Notes: generated by a model not told the origin, from the sequence alone. A stretch of 64,000 nt of DNA from Helichrysum umbraculigerum (GCA_949592205.1 CATIUR010000001.1:214092250-214156249), one strand, 5' to 3'. Positions 1 to 12,487 are shown, counted from the stretch's first letter. Program-made: numbers and translations.

Positions 1-699
1 CATCATATGACGTGGTTATACATTTACTTGGACTATATTCAGGCAGGTTTTGCTTCGCATTGGTTTATTTCACTTATGCCAGATAGGTATCTAGGCATGG
101 ATTGTCACACCCTCGATATGACGCAGTCATACACTTGATAGTATTTAGGCATGTATTGCCTCACGATTGTAGACTCACTATACCTGATAGGTATCTAGGC
201 ATGGTATGCCTCATTCCTTACGTACTTAGGTACACACCGCTACTTTTAGGGTAGGAAATACCTAGTGAAATGTACATACATTGGTGTTACATCTTTAATA
301 CAATACAAATCAAAATACAGGGATTTCGAACTACTTTTCAAAACATAAAGGATTTACACCTTATGTTTTCAACTAACAATCCTATGAACTCACCAGCTTT
401 ATAGCTGACTCGTTTTAGCATGTGTTCTCAGGTGCCCAGCAGGATTAGGATTGCTACAAGATTATGCTAGCTCGAGTCGCATATTTTCACCACTGGATTT
501 CTCTGCATAACTTTTTTATTACAATTATGTATTGAAATTATTTTGCGAACTCACAACTTGTATATATTTTATGGAAAATGTAATAACTATTTTCAAACGT
601 CTCATTTAGAGTCGTTCATTATGTATCTTATGCTGTGATATTTGATTTGGTAACACCCGACCCGACCGCTTCCGCAACCCGAGATGTGAGGGTGTTACA
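1..699 (+). mobile_element. 3' part of a long LTR (TGTAACACC...GTGTTACA type), cut by the window edge
   Basis: The stretch ends in GGGTGTTACA at 699. It aligns by eye with the last roughly 700 bp of the complete solo LTR at 56885-59451: both have a 'ctcaggt(g/a)ccc' block, 'gagtcgcat', and a final taacaccc / gggtgttaca inverted pair. Between about 80 and 215 it holds imperfect repeats of a unit containing 'taggcatg'. Whether it is a solo LTR or the 3' LTR of a full element cannot be told because the left side lies outside the window. Confidence 0.7.
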
Positions 700-993
700 T
701 AAAGTTCAGTGTTATCAATAACACTGAAATTAACACTGAACTTAACACTGAAACTCTATCAAGCGCTCCTCGTGCTCTAAGGTAGATGCAAATAAAAATG
801 AGGCCATGAGGATTGAGGTACATATAAACCCGAGGGGCAAATATGTAAATTAGAATTAAGGAAGGTTAAAAAACTTACCCGGGCAAATATCATTTGATCA
901 CTTTATATACTCCACTATCGTTTCCCTAAATCTTACGTTTCACGCTACCAAATTAAAAACCCTAGCAAAGCAATTGCATCCCCCAAAATCCAA
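700..993 (+). promoter_or_regulatory. Upstream region of the F-box gene
   Basis: This is the only sequence between the LTR end and the F-box start codon. The first 60 bases contain four close copies of 'aacactgaa' or its complement, including an inverted pair AGTGTTA/TAACACT around 708-726. A TATA-like 'tttatata' lies near 901-908, about 90 bp before the ATG, which fits a short 5' leader. The promoter role is inferred from position and the TATA-like word. An LTR end only about 200 bp upstream could influence expression. Confidence 0.45.
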
Positions 994-2106
994 ATGTCGG
1001 ACCACATTCCATTTGAAATTCAAATTGAAATCATGAAAAGGTTCCCGGTGAAATCGCTGATGCGATTCAGAAGTGTCTCAAAACGATGGAATTCATTGAT
1101 CGATAGCCATCGTTTTGTTTCTGATTACAATCTCCGTCAAACTCAACCGCACCTATTTCTTATGTATGAACATCCCGTTGAGGATGCTTTGAAATATGTT
1201 TCAATTGTTGATGATGATGATTTCCCAGAGCACAAGGTTGATATGTCTGCGATTCTTCCAAATTCTGTTAAACAAATGATCGACCCGAAACATATGATCG
1301 GACCAACACTTGTCGGTAGCTCTCAAGGTTTGTTATGTTTTTATGGTTGTTCTCGTGCCATTATTTGGAATCCTTGGATTAGAAAATCCGTTGATGTTAC
1401 TGTGCCTGATGTTGATTATGGCACATATGAAAGGGTTGTTGTTGGTTTTGGGGTTTGTCCCAAAACTAGTGACCCTAAGCTTGTTAAGGTTACGTTTCCT
1501 CTAAAATCAGAGGGATCGGAAGCTTGGCAAGTTGAGCTTTTTTCGTTAAGTTCAGGGTTTTGGAGAAGTAGTTCGTATAGCAAAATAAGCAATCTGCTTT
1601 GTAAATCGTTTAAACTTTCACCGACGAATGTATGTGTCGACGGGTTTATTTATTGGTGTGCTTTTAATAAGGATGATGCATTTTGGGTAATTATATCCTT
1701 TAATTTGACTAATGAAGAATTTGGGGTAATATATCTTCCGGATAGTTTTGCACGTTACGATTGTATGGTCTTGTGTAAGCATAGGGAGTCTCTTGTTTTG
1801 CTTCCCCACGATTACAACATTGCCAAAGATGATTATGACGTATGGACGATGGAGGGTAGTGCTACAAAATCGTTTAAAAAGCTGTTCACCATAAACTCAA
1901 CCTATGATTGTGTGAAGATTATGGCAATTAATTACAACGGTGAAGCAATCTTGGAAATGCTACAGAATTATGGACAAGATAATGTAGCATCGCTTAAAAC
2001 TTATGAACCCTCCTCAAAACGCATCAAGTGGACCGCGATTACTGGAATTCATGGATCATCCTATATGAGCTCATACATGGAAACAATGCTTCTGCATGGT
2101 TACTAG
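994..2106 (+). CDS. F-box protein with F-box-associated (FBA) domain
   Basis: A 370-aa single-exon ORF. Residues 1-45 form an F-box (IPFEIQIEIMKRFPVKSL, then RFRSVSKRWNSLI), which in this family binds SKP1 and places the protein in an SCF-type E3 ubiquitin ligase. Residues about 105-300 match the FBA domain pattern, with the typical GSSQGLLCF start and the IIWNPWIRKS motif; this part is expected to recognise the substrate. The start is the first ATG of the frame and sits directly at the F-box, so nothing seems missing. Length, domain order and lack of introns are usual for the large plant F-box/FBA family. The specific substrate cannot be named. The gene is convergent with the DUF789 gene. 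Confidence 0.9.
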   Translation: MSDHIPFEIQIEIMKRFPVKSLMRFRSVSKRWNSLIDSHRFVSDYNLRQTQPHLFLMYEHPVEDALKYVSIVDDDDFPEHKVDMSAILPNSVKQMIDPKHMIGPTLVGSSQGLLCFYGCSRAIIWNPWIRKSVDVTVPDVDYGTYERVVVGFGVCPKTSDPKLVKVTFPLKSEGSEAWQVELFSLSSGFWRSSSYSKISNLLCKSFKLSPTNVCVDGFIYWCAFNKDDAFWVIISFNLTNEEFGVIYLPDSFARYDCMVLCKHRESLVLLPHDYNIAKDDYDVWTMEGSATKSFKKLFTINSTYDCVKIMAINYNGEAILEMLQNYGQDNVASLKTYEPSSKRIKWTAITGIHGSSYMSSYMETMLLHGY

Positions 2107-3844
2107 GATTTTAAGTTGAGGATTGCTTGATTAGTTGGATTGCTAGGTGGAGCAAGCATCCAAGCATTTGTGTCAGGAAAAATCACTCTCATTACTCTTA
2201 GCTATTACTTCATTGCTTCAATTTGGAATCATTTGAGTTTTTTTTTAAGTTGGTATGGATAATGAGATGTTTGTACTTCCTATGATGTAATCTCAAGTAT
2301 TTCTTTCTATTCCTTTAATATGTGATCTTGCTCTTTTACCATTGTGTATGATGTATTTTTGGATTGAGAATCATATATGTTAAAATCTATTTGACGGATT
2401 GACCCTTGATATCTTGATATGATAACCGATTGCGTTATGGATTAAGTTTTCTTCTTATGTAAAAGATAGACTTATTAGTGATGTATATTCATATGTTCAA
2501 GGAGGATGATTTAGTTTATAATGATCTTGAAAGTTGGTAGAATATAATCTATTGTTTGAAACAATTCAGCATTAACTGTGGGATAGTGGGACATAGATGG
2601 GAATTCTATATTAAGAAACGCTGTTGTGAGGGGTCGTGTCATGTGTTTTGGTTAAGCTCAAACGGGTGATGGGGGATATGTTAACAAGTCCTTGTATGCT
2701 TTTAGTTTTTTTCTTTATGCAGAAGCTAGAGTTGTTGGCGGTGTATTGTATTTACTGTCGGGATAATAGGTGCATCTATGGTTCCACTCAACTGTGGTCG
2801 CTTGGATTTCTTTTTTGTATAAGATGAAAAACTATGATTAAAGGTGTGTTAGTTTAATGATTTAGGCTGCAGGAAATGAGTTTGACATGTAATAATGTGT
2901 GGTTGTTTAGTGGTTTGAAGAATAAAAATGGGATTCAAAATCCATAAAACTCTAAACATTCTCCTTTGCTCTCTTATCTGTCTCAATTTTTTGTCTCACT
3001 TTTTATACTATTAAACCATTTTAAATAACATGAATCTAGTTCTAACAAATAGTTAAATGTACAATTTTGATTCATTTCTTTTGATTCATTATCTTTAAAC
3101 CTATATACACTTACCCAATCTCATATACAAACCAAATGCACCCTAAGAGTAAGAGTGTAAATTTTATACAAATTTTCACACCTTTGGCAATCATCTGCCA
3201 ATGTTTGCAACCTGAAATCAACTTACATCTTTCTTTCCTTTTTCTCTATTTTTCTTAATTCACAAAAAGATAACCAAAAATGCATATCCATTCATCGCTG
3301 TAACTAAACTTCATGTAGACAAAAAAAAAAACACAGTTAAATGGAAGTCATGATTCATATAGATAGTTTTTCATTAACAAATAGAGCTAAAATACACCTA
3401 TCAATTAATAAGATAATATTTGTTAAGTTTCTTTATTTGTATATCATGGACATTATACGATAAATTTCTTTAAGTTTGTTTATCTGCATTTCATAGACAA
3501 GAAAAGTACACAAAGCATCAGCAACTAGTGATGTCACTAATAGTAATGACTATTGACTACTGAGCCCACATAAACTTCTATGCACCAACAGCTCAACAAG
3601 ATGACCATTCCTAATAATTTAATTTTCAATTTTTAGCACATAAAACATTAGTTTACACATGCTAACAACATAGTTTGTACAGTAACTACATCATATCAAC
3701 AAGGTTCCATCATTCAAAAAAGCCCTTCAAATTCATCATCCAAAAGCCCCAACATGGACTTCTCTCTTGCTCATTTCCTTGTGTTCTTAGACCGAAAAAA
3801 CAAAAACCTTTGGTCAGTTTTACCTATGGGCGTTGTGCCGCCTA
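2107..3844. other. Intergenic region between two convergent genes
   Basis: This 1.7 kb holds the 3' untranslated and termination sequences of the F-box gene (left) and the DUF789 gene (right). It is AT-rich, with poly-A and poly-T runs. The short ORFs inside (for example 2636-2827 and 3675-3866) have no recognisable domain. I see no clear transposon ends. Confidence 0.6.
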
Positions 3845-6800
3845 CTATCCTCGCCAAAAGTCATGATTTTTGAAAAACATGAAATCTGGGTGATACACAT
3901 TCAAACTCCGCAACCATTTTTCAGTTAACTGCATCAGGGAGTCAACTTTTTCAGTACCATGATTGCCACTTTGAGTCCAGTCAGAACTCTTGAACTTGTA
4001 AACAGCGAGCCCAAAAATTGGTAACAATAGCCGACACGGCATCCCAACATCATGAACCTCAACTATAGTTGTTCCATGAAGATGTGGCTTATCCCCATTC
4101 GTACCTGGATCACAAACAAAATTTGAATAAATTCACAAATTTGTCCTAGGCATAAATTTGTTCATAGAGTGCACTGCAGGCAGAAGCTCTGCCCCACATA
4201 AAAATATAAACTTTATGTCAACCAACCACACCTACATCGAAACCATAACTGTAACCCTGTATATATAGGGCAAGTCATACGACAGCTTACGACAGTCACT
4301 TTTTTAAAGCTTAGGTTGACCCACAAATTTATTGGCATTTTTCTATTCTCTTAAGTATAATTCAAGCATTTATTATGATTACCCAGATATTGTAATTAAT
4401 CTAAATCTTTGAGGTACTTTAACCCATTTAACAGTTCCTCTTTTTTTGTGCTTTAAAAAAATATATATATATTTTTAGTGACCCATTTGAAAACACAACC
4501 TAGATGGCCAGATCCCTTTCATAAGTAACTAAGTAAACGTGTCCAAAATTCCACCTCTACACTACAAGTAGAATGAAAGATGGAGGCATACTTCTTAATG
4601 GTGCTGACAGAGAATGAAAAGTCAAAAAACTGGCATCCAGATTCTGCAGAGATGGGCCAACAGGAATTCTGTAAATGGGATACCTGCAAAAAATTCATAC
4701 AACTCGATTCAGAACAAAAATGCTAAAATGAGTCATGTTTACGCAATTAAGATGCTCAAACAAACTTACCAAGCAATGGAAACCCAACTTGATTGAGTCA
4801 GATCGCAGCTCCGATAAGTCTTCAGTTCTGGAAACTTTGAGGCAAGATCTGATATCTGTTAAGATCAATGACAACCAATGCATTATGACATTGGTAAGTA
4901 GCAAATTATCATGAGTGCTTCACCATAAACATGTGAGTAACAAGTTAGCATAGTCTTATGGATACATTTAAGTATCAATGATCAATAGAAAGGTGATTCA
5001 GCAAATGTGTAACTTAAGAATTTTAATAAGATTTAATCATTTACGAACTAATAACCAAATATTAACCAACTTTTATAATACCGTTCAAGATAATGAGAAT
5101 ATGGGGAATCTTGTGACCCCAGATCAATATTCGCGAATAATTGTGATGACGAGAACAGGAAAATAAGTAGATGTTCCATAAGGGAAATGTAGAGGTGATC
5201 CATTTAATTATGAATGGCTCGTTTTTCCAGTTATGTTTTATCCTACAAAGTTAACATGTTATAATCATCTTATTAATTCCATACAAAAATGGGGCTAAAG
5301 TCACCCAATGTGTATTTGAAAGTAAACAGCCTCCTAAACCACTTCATTTAAAAGAGCGAAATGATATTTTGGTACGCTTTTTAATAAAGTTATCGAGACT
5401 CAACTTGTTTTTAGCACCTATAAAAAAGATTTTTGACTAAATGAGCAAGTTACCACGCCAGACGGTCTTGGTGGATGGTAACCCACTTAATAGGCAGACG
5501 TACTTGTTGCGGTGCCAAACACATGTCGAATTTTAATATTTGTCAACAAAAAAATTAAAAAACTGTGGAAGTACCTCAAATTGGAAATTCAGAAATTATA
5601 GATTCTTTCAGTGCAGTTTTCCCTATTCAATAAACTACAGTGTCATTGTAAGATGACATTTTTGGGCTCATATTTGACATACTCTGCATATAATAAGAAA
5701 ACATTTTGAACAACTGAACAAAAAGTGTTTCATCCAACTCAAGTTTTATCCATTATACAGCCTGTCCATTGTGCCATCTCTAAATATAAAGTAATTCTCA
5801 AGGGATGAGTAAAGTTATAAAACATGAATGACGAGTGAAGCTATAAAACATGCATACTTAAGTGCATTACCTTGTCAGCTAAAGGTGCACGATGATAGGG
5901 CAAAGCACGTTCAAAGTACTCAAACATTAATAGCCCAGGAGGGTTTCTAATCTCGCTTTCCTCCATACCATCTCCCACAAAAGGAGCCCCTCTGAGCACA
6001 AGCTTATTGAAGCTTTTGGTAATAGAACCAGCACTGTTCCCATGAACCTGAGGTCCATGACCAGCTGATCCAGGCTCATAGCTTCCATCACTACTAGTGG
6101 CTCTGGATGAATCAGAATCACTTTCCTCACCAGGCCTTCTGTTTAAACATGGAGAAATTTTAATAAATTCTACGAAGAAAACCCAGTTAAGACAGTTTCC
6201 TAACTGACTACATCCTTCAAGATAGATACCTTTGGGGATAGCACAAGATTGCTATTTGCTAGTGTGACAGTTGCATATTTCAACAAAACAACCATTACAA
6301 AGTTAAACTTGAATCTTCTTTAATTTAGAAGTTCAAATGCATCAATTTCCATTATAAAGGTGAGAAGATACTACAGAAAATCAATTCGATGATCCTATAT
6401 CTTCATAGACTCAAAGACATTCGATACAGATTGATCACTAACAACGTTACTAAAGGAAAACTAAAAGACAAAACGCAGCAAACAGGAATTTTCTTATAGA
6501 AAGCCGTACATGCAAACAGTAGTCTAACTCACTCTCAAGAGCTAAGTAGGTCTTTTAAGGAGCCTTTCTATATGTATGAATCTATTCAACATCAAAAACC
6601 CAATATTTGTAGCCCATATTCTTAGATCTTAAGATCATAATCATATACAATAATTGCATGTTCCCTTCCAAATTACCAACACTAATCCTTTATGCTATTC
6701 ATACATTATTGAAAATTACTAACTTGCACCCTCGGATATATACACATAGATAAAGTCGGGTTTTTACAAGAAATCTAGAGGGTAAGTCCCTAGCACATAA

Positions 6801-8449
6801 TCAACATGACTACATGAGGTATGATATGATGAGAATCCCCCAACACTCTAGCCATTGGAGACTCGCTTGTATACTGTGAGAAGAAGTAGTTATCTAATTT
6901 TGGGTAAAGTTCGTCAGATCCCAGAATGAACAAAGATGGGTCCACGAGAATGAAAAATACAGGAAGATAAGACAACGGTTATAACCTAAACAATTGCAAG
7001 ACACAATCGAGACATATGAATTATGAAGTAATCCCACTCTCCCTATGCCAATTCAAAACAAAAAATATACCACGAGTAACCGAAAGCTATAAAGAAGCTG
7101 ACCTTATGGTGGTTACGGGTGCTGATGGATCTACATATAGTTGAATGCCAGATAAGTATGGCACATAGTATTGCACAACCGAGTCACTTTCATTCAATAC
7201 AAGTGGAACTCCAGCTCCATATGCGCTCCATTCTTTTAAAGATTCCCAAAGATCACCAAGAATAAAGTACGGGTGGTAATCATTTTTTTTATTCCTCCAT
7301 CCCTTCATACTAGTCTACATATCTCGAAACAACTACACATCAATATCATGTCTTTCCCATGATTTAAGAAACTTCTAAAGACGATTGTATATCAATTAAA
7401 AAACATCATCTTGGTTTACCACTCAAAGTAATTCTTATGTAACATAAGCATTATCCGATTTAGCCTAAAACAAGAAGATAATGCTATTGATTATGCAGTA
7501 ATTCTAAGGGATGTAGACTCCTGATAATAAAATAACCTTTTTCTTAAAAGTATACTTCAAATTAAATAATTGGTGTTAAACCTTCTATTATAACTAAGAC
7601 AAACATCACATGCAAAATCATTAACAACAGATTATTGAAACAAGATAATCAATTATTAATTTCAGCATTCCTCAATCTAGTCAAATACAGTACATCACAA
7701 GCAAGAATCCACTAGGGCTTTAATAAATACACTCTAAAAATCATCAATACAATTCACAACACAGCAACTTGACATTTATATCAATTACCCACAAAAGTTT
7801 AACATCAAAGCATGCTTCGATAACAAGTATATGTCATATGGATAGGGTCTAAACTCTAAAGACACACAAGCAACTTTAACACCAACAATTAATCTAAATA
7901 CTATAAAATATCCACAATCCATAAAAAATATTGATGTCAATTGACAACCAACAAACTAATCAATTACCCATGTAAATATGTAATCATCAAAAATGTACAA
8001 TTTCTTCATTATAATAGTTCTTTCTTATTTAAAAATCTTGGACAAACAATAACACTTACCATCAACAATTAACCTACACCCAATATCTCACATTTTGTCA
8101 GCTACCCAAGTCACATAACATTGAAAAATTACATGGGCAAGTTAAAATTTCTTAAATAATTTATGTCCTATTTTGTTTATAATACCTTAGGAAAATGTTG
8201 AGCTGTAACAATTGGAGTTGTGTGTTTCATAAACCGGTCCAAATTAGTCACCAAATCATTACTAGTACTGCTACTGCTACTCATCAAAGATTCCGATTGC
8301 TGCTGTTTTTCTTGCTGCTGTTTGTGTTGTACTTTACGCTCTTCTTGTTGGGCTTGCTTCTGCTGTTGCTGATTGTACCTTCTCATAGCCGGTGGGCTGT
8401 AAAATCTATCCTCCCTGACCCGACTCCGACCCAAATTCGACATCCCCAA
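3845..8449 (-). CDS. DUF789 family protein, six exons, complete
   Basis: Spliced on the minus strand from exons 8449-8186, 7314-7103, 6138-5871, 4855-4770, 4683-4592 and 4104-3845. All five introns are GT-AG, and the phases join to 1182 nt, a 393-aa protein plus stop. The N-terminus (RFYSPPAMRR) is followed by a Gln-rich stretch and a Ser run. Exon 2 carries the conserved block LWESLKEWSAYGAGVPLVL and YYVPYLSGIQLYVD. Exon 3 is Ser/Asp/Gly-rich, then PPGLLMFEYFE. Exon 4 has ISDLASKFPELKTYRSCDL and exon 5 has YPIYRIPVGP. The end is FFKNHDFWRG. This is the plant DUF789 family, whose biochemical role is not established. No signal peptide or membrane segment is visible. A second in-frame Met two codons downstream (MSNLG) could be the real start. 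Confidence 0.92.
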
Positions 8450-8982
8450 ATACAGAACAAAACAAATTTTCCGGTGATCACGAAAACTCAGATGAAATAT
8501 TCAAATATACGTATTAATTATAAGCGTTTTTGACACAAAATTGATGGGGGTTTTTTCATGGAATTAGAAAAGGGGGTTCTTTATTGTAAAATTCAAGGAA
8601 TTGAAGGGTATTGTAGGGTTTGATATGCGATCGAAGTTGTATATAATTTGTGTAATTTTAGGGTTTTTGAAGAGAGAGAAAATTGAAGAAATGGGTCTCT
8701 GTTAATTTTGTTTTGACGAGTGGAAGACGAAGGGGGAATGAATAAAACCGACTAAAATAGATGGTCCAGCTTTACTACCGTGTGCCTTGTTCCACTTGAT
8801 TACTGTTTTTTTTCTTTTTTTTGCTTTGGTTACTAAAATGACCGGGCTTTTATGTTCAAGGGACTTGGACTTGGATTTGGTTTAGGTATAATTACATAAT
8901 GGTCTTGCAAGTATTGTTTAGCTCGTTTTGCTACTTATAGCTTCTACATTTCATGAGAGGTCCTAATTACGCCGTATATCTA
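8450..8982. other. 5' leader and promoter side of the DUF789 gene
   Basis: The sequence directly upstream of the DUF789 start (read leftward) is the probable 5' UTR and promoter, roughly 8450-8760. Nothing else coding is supported; the plus-strand ORF at 8195-8533 is the complement of exon 1. The interval ends at the Helitron 5' terminus at 8983. Confidence 0.5.
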
Positions 8983-9723
8983 TCTATACTACTAAAGGGG
9001 GTTACGCCTATGTCATAAAGCTGACTTGGCGAGTCATTAGGTAGGTTTTGTTGCTGATGTGTTACGCTGTGTTTAAAAGGGTGATGTCATCCATACATAA
9101 TACCATAGTTTTGAATTTTTTAAATAATGAAATTGGAAGAATATTTAATTAATGCAGTAAGCATGCTTCAATTTTGAAAATCACTTTTCAGACTTCTCTT
9201 TTACCAATATCATGCCTCTCTCTTTCATTGGCTATTTTGCGATCAATAATCAATGCCACCGCCCAAAAATTTACCCGATCTATTTCTTTTCTACCACTCA
9301 ACTTTTGCACTTCATCATCTTACTTGCTCTCTACGATGCCTTTTTTGCTGTGTTATTCTTCAATCCATTTATCCGAATCCAGATGGTGAGTAATTCACGC
9401 ATACATCATAAGAAAAACAACCAGGAGCATGTCTGATATGTTCGATGTTTGGATCATATTGCATTTTTGTGTTAGTATTTCTTTTTGCTCGATATTGAGG
9501 CATTATGTTGATTGAAAATTCATTTCTCTTCTCCGAGATTAACACCTTCTGAGTTTTATGATAAATTTGTGCAGCTTTTGGAGGTATGTATCTGAGTTCA
9601 AGGTGTTGATTGTGTTAATAGGTTACTCAGGAGGGTTTGTTTTTTCATCTATGCAACTTACATAACTATTTCCTTTATAATTCGTTTTCTAGATGAACAC
9701 CAACTGTTTGACAAAATTCATCA

Positions 9724-9966
9724 ATGAAATTCTCTACGGTTATTGAAAAAGAAACTCAAGAAAGGTGGGGATGGCGTTATGAATTGAAGGGTCAAAGACG
9801 TGAGGGACAGAGCTGGATACTAAATGCTGGTGAAGAGGATGAAGTGCATATAAATGTTGTATGTTACTTCCTTCAAGCTGATATTGGTGGATGCATTTTC
9901 AGTCTTGGAGATTGTGCACACATGAAGGTAACCCACCTTATCATTAGTGTATTCTTTAGTGGATAA
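9724..9966 (+). pseudogene. Exon-like coding fragment inside the Helitron, origin not recognised
   Basis: An 80-codon open stretch with a protein-like composition (RWGWRYELKGQRREGQSW, then VHINVVCYFLQAD) is bounded on the right by a plausible splice donor after 'cacatgaag|gtaac'. A second exon-like stretch follows at about 10000-10141. I do not recognise the source gene. Sitting next to the NPH3 exons inside a Helitron, it is most simply a second captured host-gene piece. Confidence 0.4.
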
Positions 9967-10309
9967 ATTTCAATTATATGTGACATCTAAAGTATCTGCA
10001 CAGGGCCATAAAAGTATGTGTGTCCATCTGAAGGTATTGAAGAATGGGGCTTAATTGCTGATGATATGTTACATTATCAAAATGCTCAACGTATTTTAAG
10101 TGAAGCAATTAGTACACATGTACCTTCTTATATTAGTTCCAGGTATTCATTAAATTATTTTGAAGTCAGTCTTTTTATCCATTGAAACTTGGATTTGATA
10201 GCATATGGGTTTTGATTTTGTAAATATATTCAATATTAATGTTTGTATCCATTACTGATTTTGAGCATCGGTTGCTGATATTTCTATTCTTGATGTTGAT
10301 TTGGTTCAG

Positions 10310-10690
10310 GAACTGGTAGCAATATATATGATGCAAGATCGGAGTGGTGAAAGCGAGTTCTTGGAGCTGAAACGTGTTGACTCTCATGTGAAAGTCAAAG
10401 TCGCCAAGATTATCGATGGGTATCTTGCTGAAATTGCGAAGGATCCAAATACGACATTGTTAAAGTTTGTTGATCTTGCCTATATGGTCTCGACTTTACC
10501 AAGATCGACCCATGATGGGATTTATCGTGCTATCGATATGTATCTTAAGGTAAGTTAAATTATCAAACTTTACTTTTTGTTTTTTAGGTTAGGTATGTGA
10601 AACAACTGATTAGCATTAAAATTTTGACAGGAGCATCCGGGTATTGGGAAGAGTGGAAAGAAAAGAATCTGCAGGCTAAATTTTAATTAT
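10310..10690 (+). pseudogene. Captured NPH3-domain gene fragment (two exons, one intron)
   Basis: Exon 10310-10549 is open across 80 codons and reads VKVAKIIDGYLAEIAKDPN, then LLKFVDLAYMVSTLPR and DGIYRAIDMYLK, the signature of the NPH3 domain of BTB/POZ-NPH3 proteins (phototropin-signalling adaptors of CUL3 ligases). A GT-AG intron follows at 10550-10630. The next exon begins EHPGIGKSGKKRICRL and runs into Helitron terminal sequence at about 10690. An acceptor AG sits immediately before 10310. The BTB domain and the rest of NPH3 are absent, so this is a transduced fragment rather than a functional gene. It could be expressed as a chimeric or antisense-regulatory transcript, but nothing in the sequence proves that. 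Confidence 0.85.
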
Positions 10691-11069
10691 AATTATAATG
10701 TTATATATGTTATCAAACCCGTGTTTTCACGGGTCTTAAAACTAGTTAGGATGTTTATACTTTGATTCGATTCGATTCAATTCAGTCTATTTTATTATTT
10801 ATTGATTAAATCATAATCATAATGAGTAGAGTTCATATGAGTACATCAATTTTGATTTAGAATAGAGGAATCAATCTCAACCACTCATTTTCATCAAATA
10901 CCAATTTCCCCACATTTTTAAAACTCAAATATCTCACAAACGGTAAGTCGAAAAATCATGAAAATTGCACCATAAAAATTCAGCATTTTCTCCTCTTCGA
11001 TTTGCCGTCCATCAAGGCATACTTTTTACAACTTTTTTTTCTTCATTTTTGGTGGGTTTTACAAATTAG

Positions 11070-11226
11070 TAACACATGTGTTAGTGATTGGTTGTACATT
11101 TGATTTGTGGTTAGGGTTAGAGCTTAGGGCTAGGGTTTATGGTTTAGGGTCGCCCCGAAACCCCAAACCCCCAACCCTAAACCCTAACCCTTAAACCCTA
11201 AACGCAACACTTTAACACATGTGTTA
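11070..11226. repeat. Foldback apex: head-to-head telomere-like repeats flanked by TAACACATGTGTTA
   Basis: From 11108 to about 11155 the plus strand reads degenerate TTAGGG / TTTAGGG words. From about 11158 to 11203 it reads degenerate CCCTAAA words, so the two runs face each other and can pair. A 14-bp perfect palindrome TAACACATGTGTTA lies on each side (11070-11083 and 11213-11226). This is the centre of foldback element 1. Confidence 0.8.
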
Positions 11227-12407
11227 GTAAATGTGAAACCCACCAAAAAAGATAGGAAAAAAAACTCGTCGAAAGTATGCTTTGAGGGACGGCAAATCGA
11301 GGAGGAGAAAATGCTGAATTTAATGGTGCAATTTTCATAATTTTTTGATTTGTATTTTGTGAGATAATTCATGTTGGGGGTAAATGGGTTTTGTACATTT
11401 GTAACATTCTCTTTGTACACATGTCACAATATCTATAACACCCCTATTTTTCATAACCATTTTTTTTTACCATATATCGGAAGCGTATATTAAAAGACAT
11501 ACATTTCATATTATATATAATTTCATGTTAAAGGTTGAAGTGTTATCAAGTATTACCATAGGTTATATTAGCATAAAACTAGATACATCATATTTGGGGT
11601 GTTAAGTAAATTCAAAATACAACAATTGACCACCAAAATATATATCAGAGTAGACAATCGTCAAACATTCCATTCAAAACTAATTTCTTGCCCGACCCAC
11701 TATCAAAAGCATAACCTGCAAGAAATAATAAGGTGGGATTAGCACGAAGCTAAGTGAATAGATTTACAACTAACAACCTAACTTATCCTAACAAATTTGT
11801 TTACTGCAAAGCATCATAAACACATAGATTCAAAGAGGATCGGTGGTCCTTGGGGTGCCCTCATGCCGCGGTGGCCCCCAAGTAACACTTGAAACCAACT
11901 GAAGGCCTATACAGTGGTTTAACCGATAGTTTGGTACTATTATTACATACAACACAGATTCTATAAACAACACATGTAGAAAGCACCCATGTTGTCCAAA
12001 TAATAGTAATCAAACCCAAACCATGTTGACCTCTGAATAATCACATATATCCTAAGATCATGTATTACCTAATCCATAATCTTCATGGCATCATGTCAAT
12101 CTAAACAATATATAAACAGTAAACCACGTTTACCCGTTGTAACCAAGTCTGTCACAACTAAATTAGATCGAGAATCGCAGATCCACTCACCAGATTGTCT
12201 CAGTCTCCACTCAGAGATCTTATATTACCGAGTCTTCGGTTTATCTGAGAACACAACCAAATCCAAGTTAGAATCTCATTTTATAATTTATTATAATCTA
12301 CTCAAATATATAATGTCAAATAAGTACACATAACATACACCCAATACTAATTAAATGTCACAAGTGCATAACTTAACAAGTTATCATTTTACACAATTTT
12401 AGCCGTA

Positions 12408-12450
12408 CGAACGCGATCCTGGGAATGGTAGTGGGATCGCGTTAAACAGA
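12408..12450. repeat. GATCGCG-word repeat unit, left part (split by gypsy)
   Basis: One unit of the form CGCGATCCTGGGAATG...GGGATCGCG. It is the left remnant of the cluster whose other four units lie at 24246-24500, across the gypsy insertion. Confidence 0.75.
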
Positions 12451-12487
12451 AGAAAAACTTCTGTTACCGATTAACACTAGGAAAAGC

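Larger units (their letters stand above)
8983..10745 (+). mobile_element. Non-autonomous Helitron (1763 bp) with captured gene pieces
   Basis: Begins with TCTATACTACTAAAGG after an A (8982) and ends with CTAG (10742-10745) followed by T, the expected A|T insertion without target duplication. Just before the end is a 7-bp-stem, 4-nt-loop hairpin, ACCCGTG-tttt-CACGGGT (10717-10734), the standard Helitron 3' signal. There is no Rep/helicase coding sequence, so it must have been moved in trans. The inside contains exon-like gene fragments with splice sites, listed separately. Confidence 0.87.

Noticed and set aside
8195..8533. 112-codon plus-strand ORF
   Set aside because: It is the complement of DUF789 exon 1; the Leu-rich look comes from the Gln repeat read on the other strand.
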